In this document: positions 1-10,942 of the stretch, piece by piece | How positions within the stretch are numbered: the first letter of the stretch is position 1 | How the letters are laid out: each line of letters starts with the position of its first letter | Source: Oscillatoriales cyanobacterium RM2_1_1 | GTDB taxonomy: Bacteria > Cyanobacteriota > Cyanobacteriia > Cyanobacteriales > Microcoleaceae | Direction: 5' to 3' | Assembly (NCBI GenBank): GCA_012033335.1 | Contig: JAAURB010000003.1 | Location: 46,223-110,222 of the forward strand | DNA: 64,000 bases | Position numbers and translations under genes: made by a program | The notes under the pieces: model-generated | What the model saw: the letters and a program-made list of their open reading frames with translations, nothing else | Database searches by the model: none | Told to the model about the DNA's origin: nothing

Positions 1-1130
1 GCTCAAAAATCTCCACCTGGAACCTACAGTGAAAAAACCAATCGAATTTTAGCCTGGGTACAACTGCTGCGTTCTATTGCCCCAGTCATTTGGGCATTGG
101 TGGTTTTGGTGGTGATTGTCCCCTTGATTGGCCAGATTTTCATTCACCAGGCGTTTTCATCGGCTCAGTTAAAATCGAATCTGTCAAAATCACCGGTTCA
201 GACGGTGGTAGTTCAGCCTGGAATAGATTGGACAACGGTCAATGGCGCGATCGCCCAGTCCTTGCAAACGGCCCATGAGTCTGCTGAAGCCTATGCCTCA
301 GCGGAGTTGGATCAATGGGTAGGGGAGCTAATGGATCGGGTAGATCAGAGCTTTCTAGATTGGTATTTTAGTTATTTCAATCAGAAAACAGTCGAGTTTA
401 AAGGCGTATTCGTTCAGCTCACGGCAGGGGTCGCCAATTTAATCAACCCAGACTGGCCCAGCGCCTCTGAGCGGGTAGCAGAAACCCTGACCCGAGATTT
501 TCAGTCTGAATTCGCCAAGCGGGTGCTCAAGCCTCAAATCGCCCAGCTAAAATTAGAACGTCTGACCCAGGCCACTGTGCAGCAATACTTAAGCGAGTTG
601 AGTGCGAGTTTGACGGCGGTTCCGGTGACCTATCAAATCCCCCAAGCCGATTGGGATCGGTATCTCAATGACATCGCCATCAGTATTCGAGACACGGAGG
701 GTAATATTTCGACCCTTTCCCTCAAAGTTTTGATGGGGGAGGGGCTTATCTGGCGGTGAAGCCCCTGGTAGCTCCCCTGATGTTGAAAGTGGGGAGCAAT
801 ATGGTGGCTAAGTTTGCCGGGAAAGCCGGGGCAAAAATCGCCGTGAAAACCGGGGCAAGTCTGGCGGGAAAAGTGGCAGCGGGTTTGTTAGATTCTGCTG
901 TCGGGGTCGGCATATTGATCTGGGATGTTTGGGACACCCATCACACTGCAACCCTGGAAAAACCAATTCTCCGACAAACCCTCTTGGATTACCTGGAGCA
1001 GGTCAAAGCCTCAATTCTGGACAACCCTGAAACCGGAATCATGGGTGCGATCAACCAGATCGAGCATCGGATTGTAGATTCTCTGAATGCCCCTGAACTG
1101 GCAATCAAACCCGATGAAATCTGGGATTAG
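1..1130 (+). CDS. Membrane-anchored hypothetical protein, 5' truncated and frameshifted
   Basis: The reading frame is open from base 1, so the gene starts outside the window. An apparent TTG start at 97 is internal. A strongly hydrophobic segment (WALVVLVVIVPLIGQIFI, bases 91-144) anchors a mostly helical polar domain. The frame ends at TGA 757-759, while the adjacent frame continues at once with a hydrophobic, Gly/Ala-rich stretch and stops at 1130. One extra G in the G-run at 735-744 would join the two as ...MGGGAYLAVKPLV... with no break, so I treat them as one gene with a single-base deletion. No family was recognised. The C-terminal part has a possible second membrane segment (AGLLDSAVGVGILIW). 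Confidence is good that it is a real gene, low on function. Confidence 0.6.
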
Positions 1131-1219
1131 CTCGAATGTTGAAGTGATGCAGACCTCTAACCTGCTGGGCAACCTCCGAGATAGCAATTCCACGGTATCC
1201 ACTCTAGAGTTAACTGTTC

Positions 1220-1312
1220 TATGGCAATTCCTAATCACATAAGGTACAGATTTGAGAAGTGGCGGCACGGTGCCGCCACTTCTCGTACTCTAGCAGCGTT
1301 GGAAACGCTGTA
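1220..1312 (+). repeat. Family 1 palindromic repeat, copy A
   Basis: A 93-bp non-coding element. Its left end (TATGGCAATTCC) is an imperfect inverted copy of its right end (GGAAACGCTGTA). The centre is a near-perfect palindrome: a 15-bp stem (1254-1268 with 1270-1284) around a one-base loop. The conserved flanks AAGGTACAGATTTG and ACTCTAGCAGCGTTGG recur at 14628, 18505, 35488 and 61974. Confidence 0.8.
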
Positions 1313-1965
1313 ATCCGAAAATCCAATCCCGAAAAATTGATAAAAGTTAACACAGAAGCAAAAACCTGAGATTTTAAGAGTTGAGTTGAGACCACAAGCC
1401 CTACACCCAGTAACGTCATTCAAGGTTTGATCATCTGATCAATCTGATCAATCTGGTCAAATCCGACTAACTTGCCTCAGACCCTTTGGTGATGCACCAT
1501 GCCACCTGTGCCCAAATCCATACCTTCAGGGATTGATTAACCCTGGGGATCCCATCTAAAGGTTCCCACAGGTTAGGAATCTCCATGGACGGTTCAAGTC
1601 AGATTGCTCCCGGATCTCCTCTCCAATCCCTCCCCAGGACAAACTATCAGAGCCAGAGTTATGGCTTTTTGTTTTTGTAACTCTTTTTATAAAAAATGTT
1701 TTATAAAACACTTTAGTCAGTTTTGAAAGCCTTTCAGTTAGATTCAAGAGGCTTTAGAGCATTCAGAGTCTGATTCAATTTCAATGATCACTGCTCAAAC
1801 CTTTTTTCATTCTTAAGCCCCCTTTCTTTTCCCCCCAACTCAGACCATAATGCCTAACATGAGGAAATCAAGGGTTTCTCCTCAATAGGACTATTGGCTA
1901 AGCCTTCCCTGGAGTTTTTGCCAATAGGGCTCTAGACCCGAGCACAATCAATCAGTGAAAAGAAT
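1313..1965. other. Intergenic region upstream of chlL
   Basis: No convincing gene is visible. A short tandem repeat of TGATCAATC-like units lies at about 1427-1457, and the segment from about 1675 to 1740 is AT-rich. The stretch probably holds the chlL promoter and 5' leader, but I see no clear -35/-10 pair. No strong Shine-Dalgarno sequence precedes the chlL ATG. Confidence 0.4.
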
Positions 1966-2832
1966 ATGAAGCTCTCTGTATACGGAAAAGGTGGAATTGG
2001 TAAATCAACCACAAGCTGCAATATCTCCGTTGCCCTGGCAAAACGAGGCAAAAAAGTTCTACAAATTGGCTGCGATCCAAAGCATGACAGTACTTTCACC
2101 CTAACTGGATTTTTGATTCCGACCATCATTGACACCCTCCAGGAAAAGGACTATCACTATGAAGACATCTGGCCTGAGGATGTGATTTACAAAGGCTACG
2201 GCGGAGTGGACTGTGTAGAAGCAGGTGGCCCTCCGGCTGGAGCAGGCTGCGGTGGCTACGTGGTTGGAGAAACCGTCAAATTGCTTAAGGAACTCAACGC
2301 CTTTGATGAATATGACATCATCCTGTTTGATGTGCTAGGAGACGTGGTTTGTGGAGGCTTTGCCGCCCCGTTGAACTATTCCAACTACTGCATGATTGTC
2401 ACCGACAATGGATTTGATGCCTTATTTGCCGCCAATCGGATTGCCGCCTCTGTTCGGGAAAAAGCCCGCACCCATCCCCTGCGTTTGGCGGGATTGATTG
2501 GTAACCGGACTTCTAAGCGAGATTTGATTGACAAGTATGTAGATACCGTTCCCATGCCTGTTCTAGAAGTCTTGCCTTTGATTGAAGATATTCGGGTGTC
2601 TCGGGTCAAGGGAAAAACCTTGTTTGAGATGGCAGAAACTGATCCGTCTTTAAATTATGTCTGTGACTACTACCTGAGTATTGCCGATCAAGTTCTGGCG
2701 ATGCCGGAAGGAATCGTGCCTAATGAGTCTCCAGATCGAGAATTATTCAGCTTATTGTCAGATTTTTATCTGAATCCTGCCCCAACCCCTAGTAAAAATC
2801 CCGAAGATGAGCTAGACATGATGATGGTTTAA
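1966..2832 (+). CDS. chlL: Light-independent protochlorophyllide reductase, iron-sulfur ATP-binding subunit ChlL
   Basis: ChlL is the NifH-like component of the dark-operative protochlorophyllide oxidoreductase. As a homodimer it hydrolyses ATP and passes electrons from ferredoxin to the ChlN-ChlB complex, which reduces ring D of protochlorophyllide so that chlorophyll can be made in the dark. The 288-residue product has the family length. It begins with the P-loop GKGGIGKST (residues 7-15), and Cys95 (in AGAGCGG) and Cys129 (in GDVVCGG) match the two ligands of the bridging [4Fe-4S] cluster. It is followed after 35 bases by the DUF5331 gene and then chlN, the usual cyanobacterial arrangement. 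chlB is not in the window. The enzyme is oxygen-sensitive because of its cluster. Confidence 0.98.
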   Translation: MKLSVYGKGGIGKSTTSCNISVALAKRGKKVLQIGCDPKHDSTFTLTGFLIPTIIDTLQEKDYHYEDIWPEDVIYKGYGGVDCVEAGGPPAGAGCGGYVVGETVKLLKELNAFDEYDIILFDVLGDVVCGGFAAPLNYSNYCMIVTDNGFDALFAANRIAASVREKARTHPLRLAGLIGNRTSKRDLIDKYVDTVPMPVLEVLPLIEDIRVSRVKGKTLFEMAETDPSLNYVCDYYLSIADQVLAMPEGIVPNESPDRELFSLLSDFYLNPAPTPSKNPEDELDMMMV

Positions 2833-2867
2833 TATGTCTATCTGCTCAGGATGAGGTAATTGAGGTT

Positions 2868-3593
2868 ATGGCATTTTTCAAAGACTTTACTGTTTCTCTC
2901 AGAGACAAATGGCTGAATTATTACAAAGCCAATAGAGATTGGTTGGTAGTCCAGGTGGATCTCAATCCAATCAAAACTCCTGACGGGGGCCGCAGACCTT
3001 CCTCTGCCCTCATTTTGGGCATCATTAATGCGCTGGAGCCTGAAGCGGCTCAGCTCATGCTGCCTTTTTCGCAACTCAATCCCGATCCGGAAAAGTTGGT
3101 TGAGGTCTTAGGGTTGAATTTTGATCCTGATCTGGCTCTGGGGTCGGGAGGTAGCAATTCTGCTCTCAAATCTGTCCAGCCGGTTCCAGTAGCTGCTGTT
3201 TCTACAGCCGTTGTTCCAGTCAGTTCATCGGCTCTAGCCATGGATGATGACCTGGATATGGGCCTGGATGCTGGGGATGACCTGGCTATGGACGATGACC
3301 TGGATATGGGTCTGGATGCCGGGGATGACCTGGCCATGGACGATGACCTGAATATGAGCCTGGATGATGAGGGTGATTTCAATCTGGATGATTCTGAGTC
3401 AGATGAACTCGGAGACTTAGATTTAGGGGATTTAGGAGAGGGTGAGTTGGGGGAGCTATCGTCCGATGATCTCGATGAGCTGAGCCTGGATGATTTGGGT
3501 GAAGTGACAACCGGAGATCTCGATGATATTGATTTGTCAGGGCTGACTGATTCTCCTGATGAGGATGATGATCTATCTCTAGACTTGAGATAG
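2868..3593 (+). CDS. DUF5331 family protein with acidic repeat tail
   Basis: This 241-residue soluble protein lies between chlL and chlN, where a DUF5331 protein is commonly found in cyanobacteria; its role is unknown. Residues 1 to about 95 form the conserved domain (FFKDFTVSLRDKWLNYY near the start). From about residue 115 the protein becomes very acidic and low in complexity, with almost three copies of a 16-residue Asp-rich unit (LAMDDDLDMGLDAGDD) and then a degenerate Asp/Glu/Leu/Gly tail. A GAGG motif precedes the ATG. Its position suggests co-transcription with chlL and chlN and perhaps an assembly or regulatory role for the reductase, but that is inference. The Ser/Arg-rich open frame on the opposite strand is a shadow of the acidic repeat. 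Confidence 0.85.
   Translation: MAFFKDFTVSLRDKWLNYYKANRDWLVVQVDLNPIKTPDGGRRPSSALILGIINALEPEAAQLMLPFSQLNPDPEKLVEVLGLNFDPDLALGSGGSNSALKSVQPVPVAAVSTAVVPVSSSALAMDDDLDMGLDAGDDLAMDDDLDMGLDAGDDLAMDDDLNMSLDDEGDFNLDDSESDELGDLDLGDLGEGELGELSSDDLDELSLDDLGEVTTGDLDDIDLSGLTDSPDEDDDLSLDLR
3234..3371 (+). repeat. 48-bp in-frame tandem repeat inside the DUF5331 gene
   Basis: Two full units (3234-3281 and 3282-3329) and a diverged third (from 3330) encode LAMDDDLDMGLDAGDD-type repeats. Copies one and two differ at only a few third-codon positions, which points to recent duplication. Unit number is likely to vary between strains. Confidence 0.85.
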
Positions 3594-5217
<1,624 letters not shown>

Positions 5218-5324
5218 TTTTATCGGTTGGGTGATTTTAGAGGACAGTTTAAGGGCATCCAAACGGGTATCCAGCCCCACAGAACCTTAAATTTGCAGCA
5301 AACCGGAAAAGTTAATGTCAGGTT

Positions 5325-5359
5325 AAAAGTGATTTGAAAAGCCTCAGGTCACTTTTTTC
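5325..5359 (+). terminator. Probable intrinsic terminator after chlN
   Basis: AAAAGTGA (5325-5332) pairs with TCACTTTT (5349-5356), and the T-run continues to 5358. The loop is 16 bases. It lies between chlN and the SGNH hydrolase gene and reads on the plus strand. Confidence 0.5.
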
Positions 5360-5414
5360 TTTGACTAATCCTGCCAATAACTATTGATTCATCAGATCTG
5401 ATATAAACAGGAGC

Positions 5415-6287
5415 ATGGAAATGAGTGATCGCTTTGCAGAAATGGATAACTGGACTAGTGAACAGGTAGCTCAGTTCAAAGAGTCCGGGCGGCTGAAAAT
5501 GTATCAAACCTCAGAACGGGCAGTTTCATTGCAGGCTAATGGCCCTGGGATTTTGATGGCCGAGGGAGATTCCTGGTTTGATTACCTGCCGGGAACCGAT
5601 ATCATTGATTGTCTGCGTCAATACTACGATTATTTAATCGAAAATTACGCCCAGGCCGGCGATACCTTAGAGAACATGATCTATGGAACTCGGGTGAATC
5701 GGGATTTTGAGCCCGTGAGCCCAACCATTGATCGGGTGCTGCAACGCTTAGGAGAGCTACAACCCCCAGTATTTCTATTTTCAGGGGGGGGAAATGATGT
5801 GGCCGGAGAGAGCTTTGAATCTTACCTGAACCACAAGGATTCAGGTTTGCCGGTGCTGCGAGAATCCTTTCTCGAGGACATGATTAACGTCGTCTATCGC
5901 AAATATTTAGAAGATCTGATTGCCAAAGTAGCGGCAGTGGCCCCTAATACCCATATTATTACCCATGGCTATGGTTACACCCTACCCACGGGGATTGGGG
6001 TGAGTGTATTGTTTGTTACCTTCAGCGGGCCATGGTTAAAGCCAGCATTAGCCCGGAAAGACATCTTAGATCCGGAGGAGCAACGACAAATTATCTTCAA
6101 GATTATCAGTAAATATAATGAAATGATGATGAGCTTAGAGCAGAAGTACGAAAAATTCCATTACCTGGATTTGCGGTTGAGAATTGACCCTCAACAGGAT
6201 TGGGTAGATGAGTTACACCTGCGCAATAGCGCCTATGCTCGCGTTGCAGAGCAAATTCATACCAAAATTCAAGCCCTCATGGGATAA
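5415..6287 (+). CDS. SGNH/GDSL-family hydrolase
   Basis: A probable esterase or lipase-like hydrolase. Block I is GDSW with Ser53 as nucleophile (in MAEGDSWFDYLPG). An oxyanion-hole Asn lies in GGGND (about residue 127). The C-terminal D-x-x-H pair is Asp265/His268 (DELHL). No signal peptide is visible, so it is probably cytoplasmic. The ATG at 5415 sits right next to an AGGAG motif; the second ATG at 5421 has better spacing and may be the true start (288 residues). The substrate cannot be predicted. It stands just before the polysaccharide genes, so deacylation of a sugar or lipid is possible but is only inference. Confidence 0.85.
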   Translation: MEMSDRFAEMDNWTSEQVAQFKESGRLKMYQTSERAVSLQANGPGILMAEGDSWFDYLPGTDIIDCLRQYYDYLIENYAQAGDTLENMIYGTRVNRDFEPVSPTIDRVLQRLGELQPPVFLFSGGGNDVAGESFESYLNHKDSGLPVLRESFLEDMINVVYRKYLEDLIAKVAAVAPNTHIITHGYGYTLPTGIGVSVLFVTFSGPWLKPALARKDILDPEEQRQIIFKIISKYNEMMMSLEQKYEKFHYLDLRLRIDPQQDWVDELHLRNSAYARVAEQIHTKIQALMG

Positions 6288-6309
6288 TTGTGGAATAAAT
6301 TGGGTTTTA

Positions 6310-7221
6310 GTGGGGGTTAAAGTAAACCAATTTCATCAACACAGACAGTGTCGTGAAAAAATTCGACAAGATATCGAAGTACTGAGACTAATCAGCGCAT
6401 TAGGGATAGTTTGGTATCATTCAGGAGCGAGAGGTGCAAATATTGGATATTCAGGATTGATTTTTTTTGTTATCTTATCGGTTTTCCTAGTTAGTCACAA
6501 AAAAATATCGATTCAGAAAAGAGCCCGAAGATTACTCTTGCCCTGGCTAATATGGTTTGTATTTTACGGGGTCTTAAATAAGATTACGGATGAGCCTTTC
6601 GTCAATCTCAAAAATGGATTTTTACCCGGGATCCTTGCGGGTTCATTGATTCACCTTTGGTACTTACCATTCATCTTTATCGTCTTAGTGACTATTGATG
6701 TCATAAAGAACATATTCTCTTCATCGACGCTTGCACATACTGGAGCTATTTTAGCAATTATCTTACTCATATTCTCTGATCAATGGCGTGAGCCAACTAT
6801 TGCCCTGGGCTATCCTTGGGAACAGTATGCCCACGCAACACCGGCGGTTTTAATTGGACTTTTCTTTCGTGGTTTTGATCAGATTGGTACAAAGCTTCGC
6901 ACGTTTTTGCTGTTACTCATCTTGTTTGCATCTATCCATAGCACTGTATTCTCGAGTGTAGGTATACCCTATACAATTGGAGCGATCGCTTTCTCTTCTA
7001 TCTTACTGTATCCTCTGCCGATACCAGAGAGATTCAATATTATTAATATGTCAAAACTTTCACTTGGAATTTACTTGATTCACCCCTTCTTATTGATGGT
7101 GGCACATAAGCTCAGTCTCCATCCTGGAATATTGCTTTCTATAATCATTTTCTTGGCCAGCAGTCTTCTTATCTGGATATTAACGAAAAGTCTTCCCAAC
7201 ATATCAAAGTATGCTTTTTAG
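6310..7221 (+). CDS. Acyltransferase-3-like integral membrane protein
   Basis: A multi-spanning protein of about 300 residues resembling acyltransferase family 3, whose members add acetyl or other acyl groups to surface sugars. The opening resembles the family signature (DIEVLRLISALGIVWYHSG), followed by about nine hydrophobic segments. The frame is open back to an ATG at 6208, but that part overlaps the conserved end of the hydrolase gene, so I prefer a GTG near 6310; neither start has a clear ribosome-binding site. The His in WYHSG fits the conserved active-site His of the family. Base composition turns AT-rich here compared with the chl genes. Confidence 0.75.
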   Translation: MGVKVNQFHQHRQCREKIRQDIEVLRLISALGIVWYHSGARGANIGYSGLIFFVILSVFLVSHKKISIQKRARRLLLPWLIWFVFYGVLNKITDEPFVNLKNGFLPGILAGSLIHLWYLPFIFIVLVTIDVIKNIFSSSTLAHTGAILAIILLIFSDQWREPTIALGYPWEQYAHATPAVLIGLFFRGFDQIGTKLRTFLLLLILFASIHSTVFSSVGIPYTIGAIAFSSILLYPLPIPERFNIINMSKLSLGIYLIHPFLLMVAHKLSLHPGILLSIIIFLASSLLIWILTKSLPNISKYAF

Positions 7222-7836
7222 TGATTAAATCATTAATTTTTTCAATTCTATCCATTAATATGTGGCTCAATCTTTCAGGTAGCAAATCCAACTCAAGTAC
7301 TCCTGAAACACTTCTGTCATTTCTTGCTCCAGAACAACAATATTTGTTGTCATGCTATGATATCTATTTTTTCTGTGATGAAATCTGTCGTCAATGTCGT
7401 CCCACACAAATACAACAAAACTGAAGGATGGCAGCAAGGGAGTAGTAAAAAGGAACGACACCATATCCATAAAATAGTTCAACGGAATCGGATTAATGAG
7501 CAATACCTCCGCGTTAGCACCCATAGTGTCATTGCCATACAAACTTATGCCAAAATTTAGACTGTCATAGCTAAATATCTTGAATGATTTTATTAGGAAA
7601 ACAATAGAATAGCTGAACTATCGATCAATTTTTGCTAAGTGCCTATCATCGAGCAATGTGGTTTATTTGAGGAAATGCTTTGCTTTTGAGGTAATATGGT
7701 GTACAATCCTAACCGTCTCATTATAAGTTATTCTTCAAGTCATTATTTGCCTTTTGTCAGTACCAGGATTAAAGAAAACCCTCCAGATAGAAGTCGGTGC
7801 TGACCGATTGAGCTTAATTGATTATCAATTTTAATA
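7222..7836. other. Gene-free AT-rich stretch in the polysaccharide region
   Basis: Short open frames exist on both strands (for example 7267-7542 minus and 7324-7560 plus), but none resembles a known family or has a good ribosome-binding site. This may be debris of a decayed gene or mobile element. I could not identify a transposase motif. Confidence 0.35.
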
Positions 7837-8739
7837 ATGAATTCAACTTCTTACAGCTTTGATTCGCAGTCTAGAGAATATACATTCTGCTTGATTACAC
7901 CTAGTTATGCGCCGGATTTTGAAAGGTGTAAGCTTTTATCCTCTAGCATAGAAAAGTTCCTTCCTATTTCCGTAAGGCACTATATTATTGTTGACAGACG
8001 AGATGTTGCGCTTTTTAAATCACTAGAAAATAATCGGACGGAGATTCTGATTGTAGAAGATGTTATTCCCTGGTGGATTAAAAGAATCCCCTTGATGAAG
8101 AATGGGTGGTTTAGCCTGAAAACACCTCCTATCCGTAATTGGCTGCTTCAGCAAATTATTAAGTTGTCAGTTGCTAAATTTGTTGCGGAAGATGTCTTAA
8201 TGTTCGTAGATTCAGATGTAGTTTTTGTCCGCCCCTTGAACCCACAGCAGCGATTTATTCAAGATGGAAAAGTTCGCTTTTATCGAGAGCCAAATTCAAT
8301 TCCTAGCGCTTGGGAAGGTCATTATAGTTGGTATCAAACTTCTAGCAAATTGTTGGTTGCACCAATGGTGGATTTTCCAGCGCCAAACTACATCGGCGAC
8401 CTGATCACCTGGAACAAAGACAATGTTTTAAAGTTACATGATCATCTGGAAAAGGTGTCAGGACGTTCCTGGGTTGAAACTATTGCTAGCACGTGGAATT
8501 TGTCTGAGTATATTCTTTATGGAATGTTTGTAGACTATGTACTTAAAGATGAAGCCAATCATTTTATTGATGAGAAATATCCGGGCTTGCAATACTTTCA
8601 CACTGCTCAAATGTCCGAGCAGGAGATTAAGAACTTTCTATCTGGAATAGAGTCCCACCACGTTACTGTGATGATTTCAGCAAAGGCAAAGATTCCAATT
8701 CAGCGCTATGAAAAGCTACTTGAGCAGATCGATAAATAA
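7837..8739 (+). CDS. Glycosyltransferase-like protein (DUF6492 type)
   Basis: A 300-residue soluble protein with a GT-A-like beginning (YTFCLITPSYAPDFERC) and a D-S-D motif at residues 125-127 (LMFVDSDVVFV), which fits the metal/nucleotide-sugar binding DxD of GT-A enzymes. The overall pattern resembles DUF6492 proteins found in surface-polysaccharide clusters. Donor and acceptor are unknown. It is preceded by a long AT-rich gap and followed after about 150 bases by a family 2 glycosyltransferase on the same strand. The call rests on motif and context. Confidence 0.7.
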   Translation: MNSTSYSFDSQSREYTFCLITPSYAPDFERCKLLSSSIEKFLPISVRHYIIVDRRDVALFKSLENNRTEILIVEDVIPWWIKRIPLMKNGWFSLKTPPIRNWLLQQIIKLSVAKFVAEDVLMFVDSDVVFVRPLNPQQRFIQDGKVRFYREPNSIPSAWEGHYSWYQTSSKLLVAPMVDFPAPNYIGDLITWNKDNVLKLHDHLEKVSGRSWVETIASTWNLSEYILYGMFVDYVLKDEANHFIDEKYPGLQYFHTAQMSEQEIKNFLSGIESHHVTVMISAKAKIPIQRYEKLLEQIDK

Positions 8740-8893
8740 TGAGAAAGCTAAATATTTAATCTAATTTTTTAGAATGAGTTTCTCTTGCCAATTATCTATA
8801 TAGAGAATTAAGATCAAAGTGAGTAAAATTAATCAATCTAGCTCTGAATTAAGCCATACGGTTAGACTCTGTAGTTAAATTAGTTAGGACAAA

Positions 8894-9808
8894 TTGATGA
8901 TGTTAGTATCTATTTGTATCGCAACATATAAGCGACCTGATCAACTTAAATGTTTATTAGAAGGCCTGAATAGACTCACATTTGGGAAGATTGAGATTCC
9001 TGACATTGAGCTCATTATTGTTGATAATGATTTCTCGGGTTCGGCTCAGCAATTGTGTGAGGAATTTGAAGCAAAGTTTGCAGGGCGCTTGAGATACGAT
9101 ATAGAGATAGAGAAGGGGGTTACCTATGCCCGCAATCGAACGATTAAAAATATTTCTCAGGACTCAGATTTTATTGCAATCATGGATGATGACGAAGTAC
9201 CTGATCCATCCTGGCTTGAAGAACTTTTAGCTGTTCAAAGTCAGTACAATGCCGATATTGTAACGGGGCCTGTTATTCCTCAATTTGAGGATAAAAGTAC
9301 TCCCGACTGGGTCACGAAAGGAAAGTTCTTTGAGCCCTTGTCTCAAGCTACAGGTTCTCCAATGAATGTCGCTTTTACAAATAACGTCCTTGTTCGGAGC
9401 AAAATATTGCAGCAACTTGATCCAGTATTTGATAATCGCCTTGCGAGTAAAGCTGCAGAGGACACTCACTTATTTATGCGACTTTATAAATCAGGGTATC
9501 GTATTGTTTGGGCAAATGAAGCGATTGTTCGAGAGTGGATCCCTGAATCTCGCACCAATGTTAAGTGGTTGATGGAACGAGCATATTGGGGGTGGAGTTC
9601 ATATAGTCTATTTGAACGAGAACTATATCCCTCAGTAAAAGTTCAGGCAGTTCGCCTCATAAAAGGTTGCGGTTTGATCGCTGTGGGAATTCTACGTAGT
9701 GTACCAGCCATGCTTCAGGGAAAGCATAGTTTTGTCCAAGAACTTTTAAATATTTATCGGGGTCTAGGAACGCTTTCAGGAGTGTTTGGCATTCAAGGAA
9801 AATGGTAA
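8894..9808 (+). CDS. Family 2 glycosyltransferase
   Basis: A 304-residue GT2 enzyme for polysaccharide assembly at the inner face of the membrane. It opens with VSICIATYKRPDQL and has the nucleotide-binding IELIIVDND segment and an acidic DDD motif at residues 98-100 (AIMDDDEVPDPSW). It lacks the long C-terminal membrane domain of synthase-type GT2 proteins and has only a weak hydrophobic patch near the end. The ATG at 8897 or 8900 could serve as well as the one at 8894, since there is no clear ribosome-binding site. The substrate is unknown. Confidence 0.88.
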   Translation: MMMLVSICIATYKRPDQLKCLLEGLNRLTFGKIEIPDIELIIVDNDFSGSAQQLCEEFEAKFAGRLRYDIEIEKGVTYARNRTIKNISQDSDFIAIMDDDEVPDPSWLEELLAVQSQYNADIVTGPVIPQFEDKSTPDWVTKGKFFEPLSQATGSPMNVAFTNNVLVRSKILQQLDPVFDNRLASKAAEDTHLFMRLYKSGYRIVWANEAIVREWIPESRTNVKWLMERAYWGWSSYSLFERELYPSVKVQAVRLIKGCGLIAVGILRSVPAMLQGKHSFVQELLNIYRGLGTLSGVFGIQGKW

Positions 9809-10942
9809 TAAAATCCAAGTCAAAAGTAGAAAATATAGACAATGCTAGTCAGATTTTATGATTGAATGCATTACGATTTGGCTTTCAGCTAAGAGTATGG
9901 TGAAAAAAGTATGGTGAAAAAAGTTGCTCTTAGTAAAAACTTTTTGGGATGTCAGATATTGGTGCTTCCTGGTACTCATCTTATTTGACCGTGTAAGTGG
10001 TGGAGATGATTTAAATGTAGGATCAGTTACCCTCTCACTCAACTATTCTGCATTGATTTGCTATTGAAGAACCGAACTTATACTTTAGCCTAATCTACCT
10101 GAGACTTATCTTCAGTTATGCTTTACTATTTATCAGACAAGTTCACTCTGCCCGTAGTTTTTCCTCAGGAAAATTCGTTAACTATGTTACAAATTTTTTT
10201 GAAAGAGTGTACTATTGTATAGTTGAAAAGTTTCGATTTATCAGAGTGCTTCTATGTTGATTGATTTTTACTTTGTTCCAATACATTCCTCATATTTATT
10301 TTTCCTCTGTTCTTCCGGAGTAAAATCTGAATACACTTGTAAAAGTCAACTTAAAATGGTATCATCAATGTAATTTTGTTAATCACGATCAGGCACACTG
10401 AAAGAGGTGAAAAGTAGGGGGAATGATTGAGTTCCTGACTGTGATTGATGAAGCATTTATGTATTTTTCAGAAGGCCTCAAATTTCTGAGCATCAACAAT
10501 TTTAGCAACTGGTTCTGCCTTTCTTAGTTCGCTAGATAGTTTGGAAATTCGCCTTATCCTTGTCTCAAGAAAACGAGTGATATCTATCAGATGAAGATAA
10601 CTGATCTTCATCTGATAGATAGGGGTTCCGGGACTCACATCTCTTCTTTTCTAGGAATGCCCGAAATTATGGTCACTAGTGCAATTGCCAGGTTAACCTT
10701 GAACAGGTTTGTCTCGTGGGTCTGTGGACAAATTATGGGGTATCCCTAACTTGGCTGCCGATTCTATGGTTCGCAAATTTCTAGCCGGGTATTCTCAATA
10801 TACAGCTCATTTTGATTGTAAGTCACAAGTAAACGGATTCTTAAAGCCTGTCTTTTCATACGCAGTACTTTTGAATTAAACGTGCTGTAAATTATCTGGC
10901 TTTTAGTCCCTATTCTGGTGTATTTAGTGCATCGAAAAAACC
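9809..10942. other. 1.1-kb gene-free AT-rich region
   Basis: No credible coding frame was found. Notable features are a direct duplication of a 14-base unit (AGTATGGTGAAAAA, about 9893-9921) and a perfect 17-bp inverted repeat at 10582-10620. Composition is AT-rich. It may be a decayed locus, an untranslated leader or a site for small RNAs. Nothing here identifies it. Confidence 0.4.
10582..10620. repeat. Perfect 17-bp inverted repeat
   Basis: The arm at 10582-10598 is exactly complementary to 10604-10620, with a five-base loop (AACTG). No T-run follows on either side, so it is not a textbook terminator. It is the only strong secondary structure in the surrounding kilobase. Confidence 0.75.

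Noticed and set aside
3234..3371. Regular repeats that might be a CRISPR array
   Set aside because: The units are contiguous, in frame and without spacers; they encode an Asp-rich protein repeat.
6208..6309. ATG at 6208 as the start of the acyltransferase
   Set aside because: These codons overlap the conserved C-terminal motif of the SGNH hydrolase in another frame and do not look like a family N-terminus.
7222..7836. Possible transposase remnant
   Set aside because: Frames on both strands were read. No DDE-type motif, terminal inverted repeats or target duplication could be seen.
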